Assembly: GCA_029974635.1 (NCBI GenBank)
Contig: JARKQY010000011.1
Location: 81,375 to 145,374, forward strand
DNA from: Bacillota bacterium
GTDB taxonomy: Bacteria > Bacillota > UBA4882 > UBA8346
Direction of reading: 5' to 3'
DNA length: 64,000 bases
Both the position numbers and the translations under genes were made by a program. Position 1 is the stretch's first letter. The number at the start of each line of letters is the position of its first letter. Below, in pieces: positions 1 to 8,493 of the stretch. Under the pieces are notes generated by a model. The model worked only from the letters and a program-made list of their open reading frames with translations, had not been told where the DNA came from and ran no database searches.

Positions 1-387
1 TGCCTGTCCTTTCATTTTCCGGTTAAGAATTAAAGCCAATAATAACGGAATGATTAATGAAAACGGCATTGCAATTAAAATGAACTTGAAGGTCACCCAT
101 AGCGACGGCCAAAAATTGGGATACATCAAATTATCAAACAATAAACTGGCATAATTTTGAATTCCGACAAAAACCGGACTTTTGCGCATATCCCAAACGG
201 TAAGACTATAATATAGCGACATCAAAATCGGAGCGACTTGGAAAACCAGGAAATAAATGATTAACGGTGCAATAAACAGATACCCGGTTAACTTTTCCCG
301 GTTTTTTTCATTCAGTAACGGGTTATGCCCGGTTTTCTTGGGTTTTATTTCTTTGACGTTAAGATAAGCCAAATGACTTGATTCCAT
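1..387 (-). CDS. Sugar ABC transporter permease (MalF/UgpA type), 3' part outside window
   Basis: The first 129 codons of a binding-protein-dependent sugar permease run off the left edge. The start ATG at 387-385 follows a clear GGAGG site. The N-terminus is basic and cytoplasmic, with a first membrane segment at about residues 36-57 (LFIAPLIIYFLVFQVAPI) and a second at about 95-120. The FxGxxNY pattern after the first helix is typical of MalF/UgpA-type subunits. It lies just downstream of the solute-binding protein gene on the same strand, so it should form the membrane channel of that importer. The ATPase is not in view. Substrate unknown. Confidence 0.9.
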   Translation of the reverse strand, partial: MESSHLAYLNVKEIKPKKTGHNPLLNEKNREKLTGYLFIAPLIIYFLVFQVAPILMSLYYSLTVWDMRKSPVFVGIQNYASLLFDNLMYPNFWPSLWVTFKFILIAMPFSLIIPLLLALILNRKMKGQA

Positions 388-497
388 GTTTCCTCCTTTC
401 GGAACCCTTGATGAAGGAAAGTTGCTGTTGACATTTCGGCTATTTCATGGAGAGATTTCGAGGGAGGCGCTACCTCCCTCGAATGTTAACTTTGATT

Positions 498-1724
498 TTA
501 TTTATCCATTTTAATGATGAGGTTCGCCCTTTGAGCGGCCTGCTTCAGAACAGCCTCCGGAGCTCCTTGGCCGGCAAGTGCTTGATCCAGTGCTTTCCCG
601 ATTACCTCATCGTTAATTTTTAGCCAGGAGGTTATTCTCGGCCGGGCCTGGGCGGTTTCCATCTGCTTCAGGAAAACTTTCAGCGCTTCATCTTTCTGAT
701 AACGATCATCCTTCGCAGCCTCCAGCAGTACTGGGAAATTACCGGTCACCTCGGCGCAAACCAAGGCATTCTTCACCGAATAAGTCATATACTTAATTAG
801 TGTCCAAGCTGCTTGCGGATTTTTGGAGGATTTGTAAACCACCAGATTTTCACCGCCAATGTTGGAAGCATGGGGATCCTTAGCCCCTTTTTTGGGGATC
901 AACGCCACTCCAAATTTTAAATCCGGGAAATTGTCACGAAATCCTTTTAATTCCCATGGTCCGGATATCTTGGTGGCAATAAACCCGTTTTGAAACGCGT
1001 TGGCGCTGTCAGTTACTTCCCGGTTAGAGTATTTGCGCATTTCAATCCATAATTTAAGGGCGTCAATCCCGGGCTGCTCATCAAAAGTTACTTTGGATTC
1101 ATTCTTGTTCACCATTGAGCCACCTGCGGCAGCTACGAATGCCGGGAATAACCAGGCTCCCCATCCGCCTCCGGGCGGAACCTCCATCGCTGCAACCTTA
1201 CCTTTTTGATAGACCTTTTGGGCCATATCAAGCCATTCATCCCAGGTAACCGGCGGATTGGGCACCAAATCCTTATTGTAGTAAAGTGCTACACAAGTCT
1301 GATTTAAAGGCAACCCGTACAGTTTTCCGCCAATCATGTTTGTATTCAAGGCCCCTTGATAATACTTCTTTTTATCAATTCCATTTTTCCCTTTGGTAAA
1401 AGGATCCAGATTTAAAATTACGCCATCAACTGCAAACCGCGGCACCAGCGGCTGATCCAGATAGGATACATCCGGAGCCTGGCCTGTGGCAACTGCAGTG
1501 TTGATTTTGGTATTGAAGCCGTCTTTCGGAATATATGTAATATTGACTTTATATCCGGTTTCCTTTTCAAACGCCGCCAGCATATTATTCAATGGATTTC
1601 TGGAATCCGGTTCGTATACCCAAAGTGATACAACGGCTTTATCAGCAGCAACGATGAATTGTCCAATAGAAAATGATAATAGTAATAATCCAATTAAAAT
1701 AACCTTCATCCAACAGCTTTTCAT
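498..1724 (-). CDS. Extracellular solute-binding protein, family 1 (sugar ABC importer)
   Basis: A 408-residue sugar-binding protein of the MalE/UgpB superfamily. Residues 1-26 form a signal peptide (basic start, long hydrophobic core, AA before the mature part). The mature protein opens with the family pattern of a beta strand, an NPLNNMLAAFEKETG helix and a YIPKDGFNTKINTAVATGQAPDV-like segment. Later GPWELKGF and ENLVVYKSSKNPQAAW-like motifs are typical of cluster B binding proteins. A GGAGG site precedes the start. It sits between the LacI regulator and the permease, forming a regulator-binding protein-permease operon. It should capture a sugar or oligosaccharide outside the inner membrane; the ligand cannot be read from the sequence. 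Confidence 0.9.
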   Translation of the reverse strand: MKSCWMKVILIGLLLLSFSIGQFIVAADKAVVSLWVYEPDSRNPLNNMLAAFEKETGYKVNITYIPKDGFNTKINTAVATGQAPDVSYLDQPLVPRFAVDGVILNLDPFTKGKNGIDKKKYYQGALNTNMIGGKLYGLPLNQTCVALYYNKDLVPNPPVTWDEWLDMAQKVYQKGKVAAMEVPPGGGWGAWLFPAFVAAAGGSMVNKNESKVTFDEQPGIDALKLWIEMRKYSNREVTDSANAFQNGFIATKISGPWELKGFRDNFPDLKFGVALIPKKGAKDPHASNIGGENLVVYKSSKNPQAAWTLIKYMTYSVKNALVCAEVTGNFPVLLEAAKDDRYQKDEALKVFLKQMETAQARPRITSWLKINDEVIGKALDQALAGQGAPEAVLKQAAQRANLIIKMDK

Positions 1725-1824
1725 GTAATGACCTCCTTGATTCCCGTTTATTTCTGTAAGTTTCGTTTTTTATATCCTGCCAAAGCTTAAACTTCTTCCT
1801 CCTTTCCGCAAAATTCTTTGCATA

Positions 1825-2838
1825 TCAACAACCGCAGGATTCCCGGATCACCAGTTCCGGTTTTAGAATCAAATTGAGTGTTTTTTGACCATACTCTTTA
1901 TTGGTCATTTGAAAAATCAATCTCTCGCCGAGTAATACGCCGATGGTATATGTAGGCTGATTTACAGTGGTCAAGGACGGGCTTATATACTGTCCGACCC
2001 GGATGTTGTCGAAACCGATAAGCCCTAGTTGTTCCGGGATTTCGATATGATTTTTCCTGGCCATGCGGATAACTCCTAGCGCCATTTCATCATTGGCGCA
2101 AAAAATCGCATCGGGAGGTTCATTAAGCTTGATCAATCTTAAAAAAGCGCTGCCCCCGCCTTCTTCGCAATAGGCCCCATTTTCAATATAGGCATCATTA
2201 ACTCCCAACCCGTTATCAATGAGCGCCTGACGATAACCCGCCAAACGCGCCCGGTGATCGTAATCGTTCTCAGCCTCGATTCCTCCAATATAAGCAATCC
2301 TCTTATGGCCATGGAAATATAAATGTTTTACCGCCTGGTACGCGCCGCTGTAATTATCAACAGAAATGGATTGGATGTTGAAACCGGACATATCCTTGCC
2401 GAATACTGCGATGGCCAAACCGTCGGCGGCGATTTTTCGTAAATCATCGTCCCGTAATTGCGGAACCACGAAAATCATTCCATCCACCCGGCCGTCATAT
2501 AGATATCTCACATATTCCTTTTCCTTGTCACGGCTGTTATGAGCATCACAGACAATCAGACCGCAATCGATATCATTCGCTTTATTCTCGACTCCTTTAA
2601 TAATCTCCGCATAAAATGCGGCCGAAATATCCGGCACTACAATTCCAATGGTCGAAATTTTACAACTGCGTAAACGTTTGGCGACAAAATTAGGAGTATA
2701 CCCCAGTGCTTCAATAACTTCCAGCACCTTTTGCTTAGTTTCATTCTTTACCAGATCCTGATTATTAAACACCCGCGAAACCGTTGATATGGAGACACCC
2801 GATTGTTTAGCAATATCTTTTATGGTAGGCGGCATCAT
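1825..2838 (-). CDS. LacI-family transcriptional regulator
   Basis: A 337-residue LacI/GalR regulator. The N-terminal helix-turn-helix is at about residues 4-25 (IKDIAKQSGVSISTVSRVFN), followed by the hinge helix (ALGYTPNFVAKRLR) and a periplasmic-binding-protein-like effector domain from about residue 60 to the end (IGIVVPDISAAFYAEI, RVDGMIF, IGFDNIRVG, TVNQPTY). AGGAGA precedes the ATG. It is upstream of, and codirectional with, the sugar-binding protein and permease genes, so it probably represses this importer and itself. The upstream gap has several LacI-type half-palindromes centred on CG. The inducer is probably the transported sugar, by analogy. Confidence 0.93.
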   Translation of the reverse strand: MMPPTIKDIAKQSGVSISTVSRVFNNQDLVKNETKQKVLEVIEALGYTPNFVAKRLRSCKISTIGIVVPDISAAFYAEIIKGVENKANDIDCGLIVCDAHNSRDKEKEYVRYLYDGRVDGMIFVVPQLRDDDLRKIAADGLAIAVFGKDMSGFNIQSISVDNYSGAYQAVKHLYFHGHKRIAYIGGIEAENDYDHRARLAGYRQALIDNGLGVNDAYIENGAYCEEGGGSAFLRLIKLNEPPDAIFCANDEMALGVIRMARKNHIEIPEQLGLIGFDNIRVGQYISPSLTTVNQPTYTIGVLLGERLIFQMTNKEYGQKTLNLILKPELVIRESCGC

Positions 2839-2939
2839 GTTCTCCTAAACTTGGTGGATATTTTCGATTTATTAAGCCCAATTTGGGTATGTATAGCAAT
2901 ATCAAAATGGACGCGCATTCTTAGGTACAACATACTTTC

Positions 2940-2953
2940 TAAAAACGTTTTTA
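2940..2953. promoter_or_regulatory. Putative LacI-family operator (perfect 14-bp palindrome)
   Basis: TAAAAACGTTTTTA is a perfect palindrome with the central CG typical of LacI-family sites. It lies about 100 bp upstream of the lacI start. Function is inferred from position and symmetry only. Confidence 0.45.
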
Positions 2954-3069
2954 TTTTTTGGAAACTTTGAGATTGTCCATTTGCCGTTGCCGTCAATAAA
3001 CCGTTTTAAAACTGGAAGTTACCTTCGATATTAAGAATATCATACCAAAGGATTTTTTTCAATGATTTA

Positions 3070-3085
3070 TTGAAATCGTTTTTAG
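3070..3085. promoter_or_regulatory. Possible second LacI-type operator
   Basis: TTGAAATCGTTTTTAG has a central CG flanked by A-rich and T-rich arms. It is an imperfect match to the LacI-family pattern, about 131 bp from the palindrome at 2940, a spacing compatible with looping. Confidence 0.3.
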
Positions 3086-3202
3086 AAATCAGTACTCTTA
3101 CACTTTCCCTTGGTAACTATTGCAAAATCTTTATAAATACTTATTCTTCTTTGTTCAATAAGTTTACGTACAATGTAAAAATTCGCAAGTTGACCTGGTA
3201 TT

Positions 3203-3218
3203 ATAGAAAACGATTGCG
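3203..3218. promoter_or_regulatory. Possible third LacI-type operator
   Basis: ATAGAAAACGATTGCG resembles a LacI-family half-site pair (AAAACGATT core). It is about 134 bp from the site at 3070. Weak evidence. Confidence 0.3.
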
Positions 3219-3277
3219 GATTTCTTGGTTTTATCCCTTTTGAAATTCAGACTGTCCCTTGTCAAGCAAAAGGTCCC

Positions 3278-4204
3278 TCACCTCCATGCAGTTTCAAATG
3301 TAGCGGCAGCATTCTTACGGTAGTCGGCCACTTCAGCGGTTAACCGGTAATTATTCTTCTCCAGTACCCTGAGATACTCGCTCATCAGCTTGGAAAAACT
3401 CCCAGTCTCCTCATCCCAGGAACGTTTCAGATAGGCCGCCTTGGCCTCAGGCATTATTTCCTTGGTATCGTAACTAAATAATGGAGTATTATTAGCGCCA
3501 AATAACGCAAAAGTAACATAGCGTTTTAACAACTGTTTCATGGCTTCTACCTGCGTTGAGGAGCTGTATTCTTTAATAAACTGTTCCTGGCGTACCGCCC
3601 GTTTCAGAATTTCCTCCCAACCAATCATCAATGCGGCATCCTTCACCGGAGTTTGATTCGATTCCACCGCCATTATTTCAAGATAAGCGGCCAGATCAGG
3701 AGTGATGGCGCCATAGTATTTTTGGTAGAAATCATAATCAATCACCGGGAAGAAATAACCTTCGGCAGTTTCTACCTTATAACCGCTGCCGGTGGTTTCC
3801 GATACTATCTTCTTTAAGTCGCCTTCAATACTACTAAAATCGGCAAGATTCCACCCGCTGTTACGGTATACTTTTGCCATTTCATCCTGGAGCGCTTCAT
3901 TTTGATACTTCTCCTGCCATTGAGGCAGATTGGCGTTTTGAACCTGCTCCAGTCCGAGCACGAGGATTGAGGCATTTTCCTTAGAGACATTATTTATATT
4001 CTGATCCAGATACTTAATAATCTCTGTTACCGTTACATTCTTCCCGCTCATCAAAGTTTTAAACTCGGTCATTATTTTTTTATCTTTGGCCTTGTTAATA
4101 CGATCATTGGTCAATACAATTAATCCGGCTAAAACCAATACAACACCACAAACAATACCGATCACAGTCAATGTACGCTTCAATCTTATCTCCTCCATCC
4201 TCAT
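3278..4204 (-). CDS. Membrane-anchored protein of unknown function
   Basis: I do not recognise this 308-residue protein. It has a short basic start, one strong membrane segment at about residues 10-30 (TVIGIVCGVVLVLAGLIVL) and then a mostly helical soluble part of about 270 residues without cysteines or a metal motif. The single N-terminal anchor predicts that the bulk is outside the cytoplasmic membrane. GGAGATAAGA lies before the start. A 10-bp hairpin at 4331-4355 separates it from the glycine betaine transporter genes upstream on the same strand, so it may be transcribed separately or by readthrough. No function can be assigned. Confidence 0.75.
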   Translation of the reverse strand: MRMEEIRLKRTLTVIGIVCGVVLVLAGLIVLTNDRINKAKDKKIMTEFKTLMSGKNVTVTEIIKYLDQNINNVSKENASILVLGLEQVQNANLPQWQEKYQNEALQDEMAKVYRNSGWNLADFSSIEGDLKKIVSETTGSGYKVETAEGYFFPVIDYDFYQKYYGAITPDLAAYLEIMAVESNQTPVKDAALMIGWEEILKRAVRQEQFIKEYSSSTQVEAMKQLLKRYVTFALFGANNTPLFSYDTKEIMPEAKAAYLKRSWDEETGSFSKLMSEYLRVLEKNNYRLTAEVADYRKNAAATFETAWR

Positions 4205-4330
4205 TAATCCATAATTCCTTAAACGTCAGGCAATGAAGAAAGTTACTTAACCCGTGGTAGTAACTGTTGCCAATTTTACATTTCCAACCCAAACAGCCAA
4301 ATCAGCAATTGTTTTGATTGATAACGCACA

Positions 4331-4360
4331 AAGGCCCGGAGGTCTTCCGGGCCTTGCTTT
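4331..4360 (-). terminator. Rho-independent-type hairpin after the opuC operon
   Basis: A perfect 10-bp GC-rich stem (4331-4340 with 4346-4355, AAGGCCCGGA arms) and 5-nt loop lies just after the betaine-binding protein gene. The T-run is clear only on the plus-strand side, so termination of the minus operon is inferred from position. Confidence 0.6.
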
Positions 4361-4416
4361 TTCAGTATCAAACGCGCCAAAAACCAAGCGTCTTATTGCT
4401 CCTGATGTTAAATCAT

Positions 4417-5319
4417 TTAATCGATGAGGCCTTTGCTTTGCAAAAAATCCTTTACAACAACTTCCACGTCCCGGCCTTCGACATCGACCTGGTAGTTGAG
4501 ATCAGTCATGGTCGGATCGTCAATTAATCCCGCCAGCTTATTGAGAACTTCTTCAAGCTCGGGATGGTCTTTAAGCGTGTCATTACGGATTATCGGCGCC
4601 GCATAATACGGCGGGAAAAAGTCCTTATCATCAACCAACACCTTAAGTTGATATTGTTTGATGGGCCCATCGGTAGCGAAAGCATCAGTCACATCCATAT
4701 CGCCGTTGCCGATGGCTTGATACTTGAGGGCGACATTCATCTTCTTCGGCTCACCCTTAAAAGTGAACCCGTACATCGCGACAAGGCCGTCATAGCCATC
4801 CTGCCGGTTGAAAAATTCATGTTCGGCGCCGAATACGAGATTTTTCGAAACTTTAGCCAGGTCACTGTAAGTTTCAACCCCGTATTTTTGGTATACCGCG
4901 TCGGTTACCGCCAGGGTGTAAGTGTTATTCAAGCCCAACGGTTCGAGCCACTTTACGCCAAACTGCCGGTCAAATTCCGCCGCAACCACCTGGTATGCCT
5001 CGTCAGGATCGCTGATGACATCCATCTTTAGCTGCGCAGTCAGCCCCGTTCCCGTATATTCGGGATAGATATCAATATCGCCGTTTTTGATGGCCTCAAA
5101 GCAAACAAAAGTACCTCCCATATTAAGTTTGCGAGTAACCTTAAGGTCGGTATGGGCTTCAACCAGTTGCGCAAACATCTCTCCCAGTGTAATATTTTCA
5201 CTAAAATCCTTGGAGCCAACAACGATCGAGTCCCTGCCCCCGGCACAGCCCGCAAGCATGACGGATAATATTAGCATAAGTAATACTGACATACATACCG
5301 TTCTTTTGGTAAGTTTCAT
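4417..5319 (-). CDS. opuCC: Glycine betaine/carnitine/choline-binding lipoprotein (OpuCC/OsmF type)
   Basis: A 300-residue substrate-binding lipoprotein of the OpuAC/ProX superfamily. The signal peptide ends in a lipobox with Cys at residue 25 (MLAGC). The mature part begins IVVGSKDFSENITLGEMFAQLVE, the signature of OpuCC/OsmF-type binding proteins, and keeps the later GDIDIYPEYTGTGL and DAFATDGPI motifs. It is the last gene of an ATPase-permease-permease-binding protein operon on the minus strand. It should deliver betaine, choline or carnitine to the OpuCB/OpuCD permeases for osmoprotection. Which osmolyte is bound is not readable here. Confidence 0.9.
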   Translation of the reverse strand: MKLTKRTVCMSVLLMLILSVMLAGCAGGRDSIVVGSKDFSENITLGEMFAQLVEAHTDLKVTRKLNMGGTFVCFEAIKNGDIDIYPEYTGTGLTAQLKMDVISDPDEAYQVVAAEFDRQFGVKWLEPLGLNNTYTLAVTDAVYQKYGVETYSDLAKVSKNLVFGAEHEFFNRQDGYDGLVAMYGFTFKGEPKKMNVALKYQAIGNGDMDVTDAFATDGPIKQYQLKVLVDDKDFFPPYYAAPIIRNDTLKDHPELEEVLNKLAGLIDDPTMTDLNYQVDVEGRDVEVVVKDFLQSKGLID

Positions 5320-5340
5320 TGATTGATCCTCCTCTAAAAT

Positions 5341-5940
5341 TTATCTGGCCCTTTTTATGAGCCGTTGCTCAATTTTTGACATGGTATAGTCAAAAATCAA
5401 CGCCATCAATACAACCGGTATCGCTCCGTTTAAAATCCGCTCGAGATTCCGTGTCTGAACACCGCGGTAAATGGGATATCCCAGTCCGCCCGCGCCGATT
5501 AGAACGCCCATCACCGCGATGGACAGGGAATTCACAACCGCAATCTTAATACCGGAAAATATCAGCGGGAACGAGAGTGGAAGCTCTATCTTTATTAAAC
5601 GCTGCAGCTTCGACATTCCCATACCGCGCGCCGCATCCTTGATATGATGCGAAATGCCCGCAAGACCCGTGTAGGTGTTGCGTACAATGGGCAATAGCGC
5701 ATAGAGAACCAACCCCGCAATGATGGTCGTATTGCCAAGACCGAAAAAGATCATCAGCATGGCCAGGAGCGCCAGCGAAGGGATGGTTTGAATGGCTTCG
5801 GCACACCACATGATAACCGTGTCCACATGGCGCACCCAATAAGCAATCACACCCAAAACAACCCCCAACGCAATGGAAATAACGGTAGCAACGACTACGA
5901 TCAGCATATGCTCCAAAATAAGGGGCCATAAGTTAATCAT
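5341..5940 (-). CDS. opuCD: Osmoprotectant ABC transporter permease (OpuCD-like)
   Basis: A 199-residue inner-membrane permease with about five helices. The EAA loop is visible (GISHHIKDAARGMGMSKLQ then IELPLSFPLIFSGIK), as is the IPSLALLAMLMIFFGLG segment shared with OpuCB/OpuCD. The start codon overlaps the stop codon of the preceding permease gene (ATGA), which indicates translational coupling. Two different small permeases plus an ATPase with CBS domains is the standard OpuC layout. It should form half of the transmembrane channel. Confidence 0.9.
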   Translation of the reverse strand: MINLWPLILEHMLIVVVATVISIALGVVLGVIAYWVRHVDTVIMWCAEAIQTIPSLALLAMLMIFFGLGNTTIIAGLVLYALLPIVRNTYTGLAGISHHIKDAARGMGMSKLQRLIKIELPLSFPLIFSGIKIAVVNSLSIAVMGVLIGAGGLGYPIYRGVQTRNLERILNGAIPVVLMALIFDYTMSKIEQRLIKRAR

Positions 5941-6581
5941 ACTCTGACCCCCCTTAACCCTCGCGGCATGAGCATCCGTTGTAAAAGTCCTATCAATCCG
6001 CTAAACGCAAACGCTAAGATAGCGGAAGGAACGGCCCCCGCCAGAATATAGTTCGAGTTATAGCTGGAAAGGCCTGTCCAGATTAGGTCGCCTAACCCGC
6101 CGGCACCGATTAGACCCGCCAGTGTCGACCAACTGACAATGTAAACGGTGGATATGCGAATACCGCTGATAATGGAGGACATGGCCAACGGCAGTTCAAC
6201 CTTATATAAAATCTGCCTGCTGGTCATGCCAATACCGCGTCCCGCTTCGATATAGCTCTGGTCTACCTGGGTAATGCCGGTAAAGGTGTTGTGCAAAATC
6301 GGTAAGATCGCGTAAAGCGAGAGCACCACGAGAGCAGGCAGCCTTCCGATGCCAAACAGGATCAAGGCAAAACCCAGCATAACAAGGCCTGGAATCGTCT
6401 GGATGGTCCCGGCTACGGCGAGAACCGGACCTGACATTCGTTTGTGACGGGAAAGAAAAATTCCGACCGGAATGGCTATCATCATACCAATCAGAACGGA
6501 TATCCCCACTAATTCAATATGACGTAATAGGCTAAGTTGGATATCAATGTAGTTCCCGGCAATAAAGTCCAAAAAATTCAT
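5937..6581 (-). CDS. opuCB: Osmoprotectant ABC transporter permease (OpuCB-like)
   Basis: A roughly 214-residue permease, paralogous to its neighbour. I chose the ATG at 6581 (MNFLDFIAGNY) because GGGGGAG is 8 nt upstream; a longer GTG start at 6599 would sit on that site. IPGLVMLGFALILFGIGRLP and the EAA loop (YIEAGRGIGMTSRQ, VELPLAMSSIISGIR) are seen. It overlaps the end of the ATPase gene by a few bases and the start of the next permease gene. Pairs with OpuCD to form the channel for betaine-like solutes. Confidence 0.88.
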   Translation of the reverse strand: MNFLDFIAGNYIDIQLSLLRHIELVGISVLIGMMIAIPVGIFLSRHKRMSGPVLAVAGTIQTIPGLVMLGFALILFGIGRLPALVVLSLYAILPILHNTFTGITQVDQSYIEAGRGIGMTSRQILYKVELPLAMSSIISGIRISTVYIVSWSTLAGLIGAGGLGDLIWTGLSSYNSNYILAGAVPSAILAFAFSGLIGLLQRMLMPRGLRGVRV

Positions 6582-7705
6582 GACTTCATCTCCCCCCACA
6601 GCGCCTCACCCAAAGCCTTCGCCATACTGGTTCTGGTAATCAGCCCAGCGACGGTCCGGTTGTCGTTAAGCACAATAACATAATTGGATGATGAGGCAAG
6701 CAGCTTGTCAAAAGCTTGGCGGGCATCTTCCTTGCGATGAATCGTTACCGCATCTTCCGAAAGAAGTTCACTGATTTCTCTACCCGCCTTGCCATGCGCC
6801 TTGATCGCTTCAATCGTAACCGTGCCGGCATAAGTATCGTCGTCATTAAGTACAATCAGCGAATTCACGTCACGGCGGCTCATTAGCTCAATACACTCCA
6901 ATGTATGACTGGTTTTAGGAACCTTTAACACCTTGGTACGCATAAAATCTTCGGCTAACAGCTTCGGCGCATTATTTTCATTCTCCATATGCCTGCCCAT
7001 AAAGCTTTTTATAATAGGGTCAGCCGGATTTTGCAGCAACTCTTCCGGGGAAGCCATCTGAATAATCTTGCCGCGATTCATGAAAACAATGGTATCGGCC
7101 ATCCGTAACGCTTCCTCCATATCATGCGTAACAAATACAATGGTCTTTTTCAGTTTTTTCTGAAGGTGCTTTACTTCTTCCTGTAGCGAATCGCGGGTAA
7201 TGGGATCAAGAGCGCCAAAAGGCTCATCCATAAGTACAATGGGCGGCGAAGCCGCCAAAGCACGCAATACTCCTATCCTTTGCTGCTGCCCGCCTGATAA
7301 TTCCGAGGGATATTTATGAGCAAATTCCTCATATGGCATATCTACCAGTTCCAGCAGGTTATGGACAATCTCCTGCCATTTTGGCTTGGGATACTTTAAG
7401 AGCTTCGGCACAACGGCAATATTCTGTTCCACCGTCATATTAGGGAACAATCCGATCTGCTGAATGACATAACCAATGGTCCGCCTTAATTCAACCGGGT
7501 TTACCTTGGTAATATCCTTACCGTTAATGAATATCTTGCCTTTATTCGGTTCAATCAGCCGGTTGATGGTTTTTAGGGTGGTTGTTTTGCCGCATCCACT
7601 CGGACCTATCAGGACAACAAATTCCCCTTGCTTTATTTCGAAGCTTATATCATCCAGCACAATACTGTGGCCATAGCTTTTACTTATGTTTTGAAATTTG
7701 ATCAT
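6578..7705 (-). CDS. opuCA: Osmoprotectant ABC transporter ATPase with CBS domains (OpuCA-like)
   Basis: A 375-residue ABC ATPase. Walker A (GPSGCGKTT, about residue 35), Q-loop, signature (LSGGQQQRIGVLRAL) and Walker B (IVLMDEPFGALD) are intact. From about residue 250 come two CBS repeats (FMRTKVLKVPKTSHTLECIE; LLSEDAVTIHRKEDARQAF), which in OpuA/OpuC ATPases sense ionic strength or nucleotides. I start at the ATG at 7705 (MIKFQNISKSYG), preceded by CTGAGGAGAC; the open frame continues upstream but that part covers the promoter and hairpin. First gene of the opuCA-CB-CD-CC operon. Confidence 0.92.
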   Translation of the reverse strand: MIKFQNISKSYGHSIVLDDISFEIKQGEFVVLIGPSGCGKTTTLKTINRLIEPNKGKIFINGKDITKVNPVELRRTIGYVIQQIGLFPNMTVEQNIAVVPKLLKYPKPKWQEIVHNLLELVDMPYEEFAHKYPSELSGGQQQRIGVLRALAASPPIVLMDEPFGALDPITRDSLQEEVKHLQKKLKKTIVFVTHDMEEALRMADTIVFMNRGKIIQMASPEELLQNPADPIIKSFMGRHMENENNAPKLLAEDFMRTKVLKVPKTSHTLECIELMSRRDVNSLIVLNDDDTYAGTVTIEAIKAHGKAGREISELLSEDAVTIHRKEDARQAFDKLLASSSNYVIVLNDNRTVAGLITRTSMAKALGEALWGEMKS

Positions 7706-7726
7706 CCAATGTCTCCTCAGGTTTAC

Positions 7727-7762
7727 TAAAAACAAAAAAACAGCATGAAATATCATGCTGTT
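7727..7762 (-). terminator. Hairpin plus T-tract at the 5' end of the opuC operon
   Basis: On the minus strand a perfect 10-bp stem (AACAGCATGA with TCATGCTGTT; 7739-7748 and 7753-7762) with a 4-nt loop is followed by a T-rich tract. It lies between the BusR-like gene and opuCA, a few bases after the expected start of opuCA transcription. It may stop readthrough from busR, or act as a 5' stabilising stem or attenuator. Confidence 0.75.
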
Positions 7763-7775
7763 AAATAACAACTTT

Positions 7776-7804
7776 ATTTTATAAGATAAGTTGTCAGTTG
7801 TCAA
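7776..7804 (-). promoter_or_regulatory. Sigma-A promoter of the opuC operon with possible BusR operator
   Basis: Read on the minus strand, TTGACA (7804-7799), a 17-bp spacer and TAAAAT (7781-7776) make a near-consensus promoter. The -35 box lies in a 7-bp tandem repeat (GTTGTCAGTTGTCA on the plus strand, 7790-7803), a plausible binding site for the adjacent GntR/RCK_C regulator. Confidence 0.75.
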
Positions 7805-7869
7805 CCTTTGCCGAAATTCTCCGTTAACCATTTAAAATCAAGGTATGGCATCGAGTTATAGCCGTTTTT

Positions 7870-8493
7870 TTATTGATGAATAAATACGTTAACTGCTTCC
7901 ACGCAAGAGACATCTCCCACAAAAATAATCGTGTCGTCCGCCTGAAGAACCGCATAGGGTCCAGGGGAAAGAATGAGTTTATCACCGCGCCGGATGGCAA
8001 TAATCGTCGCCTCAGTTTGTTGCCAAAACTTGAGTTCCCCAAGAGTATGTCCAATCAAGGAAGATTTTTGCGGGATATCGACCTCATAATTAATGAAGGG
8101 ATTCGTTTTCGAAAATCGCTCGTTAATCCGCACGATGGATTTGGCGACATCGAGAATCTGACGGTTCAGGGTTTCCTGTTCGCCAATTAAATCGGTTAAT
8201 TTCTTTTGCAGAGAACGAATATTATTTTGCGCCCCGAATCTTTCAACGTATTGTTTTGCCTTTTCAACCGATAAAATGACAGCGCCGCTGTTTTGCTTGA
8301 TTTCCACAATCTTCATATCTTCCAGCAGCTTCATAGCCCTTCGAATTGTCTCCGGAGAAACGCCATATTCCGACGACATAACCGATCGGCCGTAAATCTT
8401 GTCACTCTCTTTCAACTCGCCACGGGTGATCCGCAATGCAATATCAAGGGCGATCTGAAAATAAATAGGGTGAATGATGTCACTGTTTTCCAA
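7870..8493 (-). CDS. busR: GntR-type regulator with C-terminal RCK_C/TrkA-C domain (BusR-like)
   Basis: A 207-residue regulator. Residues about 8-80 form a GntR winged helix (YFQIALDIALRITRGELKESDKIYGRS, VSPETIRRAMKLLED). Residues about 85-125 look like a linker coiled coil. Residues about 135-207 are an RCK_C domain (IGHTLGELKFWQQTEATIIAIRRGD, GPYAVLQADDTIIFVGD). This architecture is that of BusR, which in lactococci and streptococci binds c-di-AMP and represses a betaine importer. Here it lies directly upstream of an OpuC importer on the same strand, which supports the same role. Assignment is by domain order and context; c-di-AMP binding is inferred. Confidence 0.85.
   Translation of the reverse strand: MENSDIIHPIYFQIALDIALRITRGELKESDKIYGRSVMSSEYGVSPETIRRAMKLLEDMKIVEIKQNSGAVILSVEKAKQYVERFGAQNNIRSLQKKLTDLIGEQETLNRQILDVAKSIVRINERFSKTNPFINYEVDIPQKSSLIGHTLGELKFWQQTEATIIAIRRGDKLILSPGPYAVLQADDTIIFVGDVSCVEAVNVFIHQ

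Larger units (their letters stand above)
2839..3277. other. Intergenic region with LacI-type operator candidates
   Basis: No coding frame is convincing here. The stretch is AT-rich and holds three CG-centred sequences resembling LacI-family operators, at 2940-2953, 3070-3085 and 3203-3218, spaced about 131 and 134 bp apart. It separates the lacI operon from the unknown gene at 3278-4204. Confidence 0.5.

Noticed and set aside
4564..5031. 155-codon plus-strand ORF opposite opuCC
   Set aside because: Antisense shadow of the betaine-binding protein gene, no ribosome site, no family features.
5546..5929. 127-codon minus-strand ORF within opuCD in another frame
   Set aside because: Overlaps a well-conserved permease and has low-complexity His/Cys/Gly content; unlike the pair at 61739-62210 it has no protein-like architecture.
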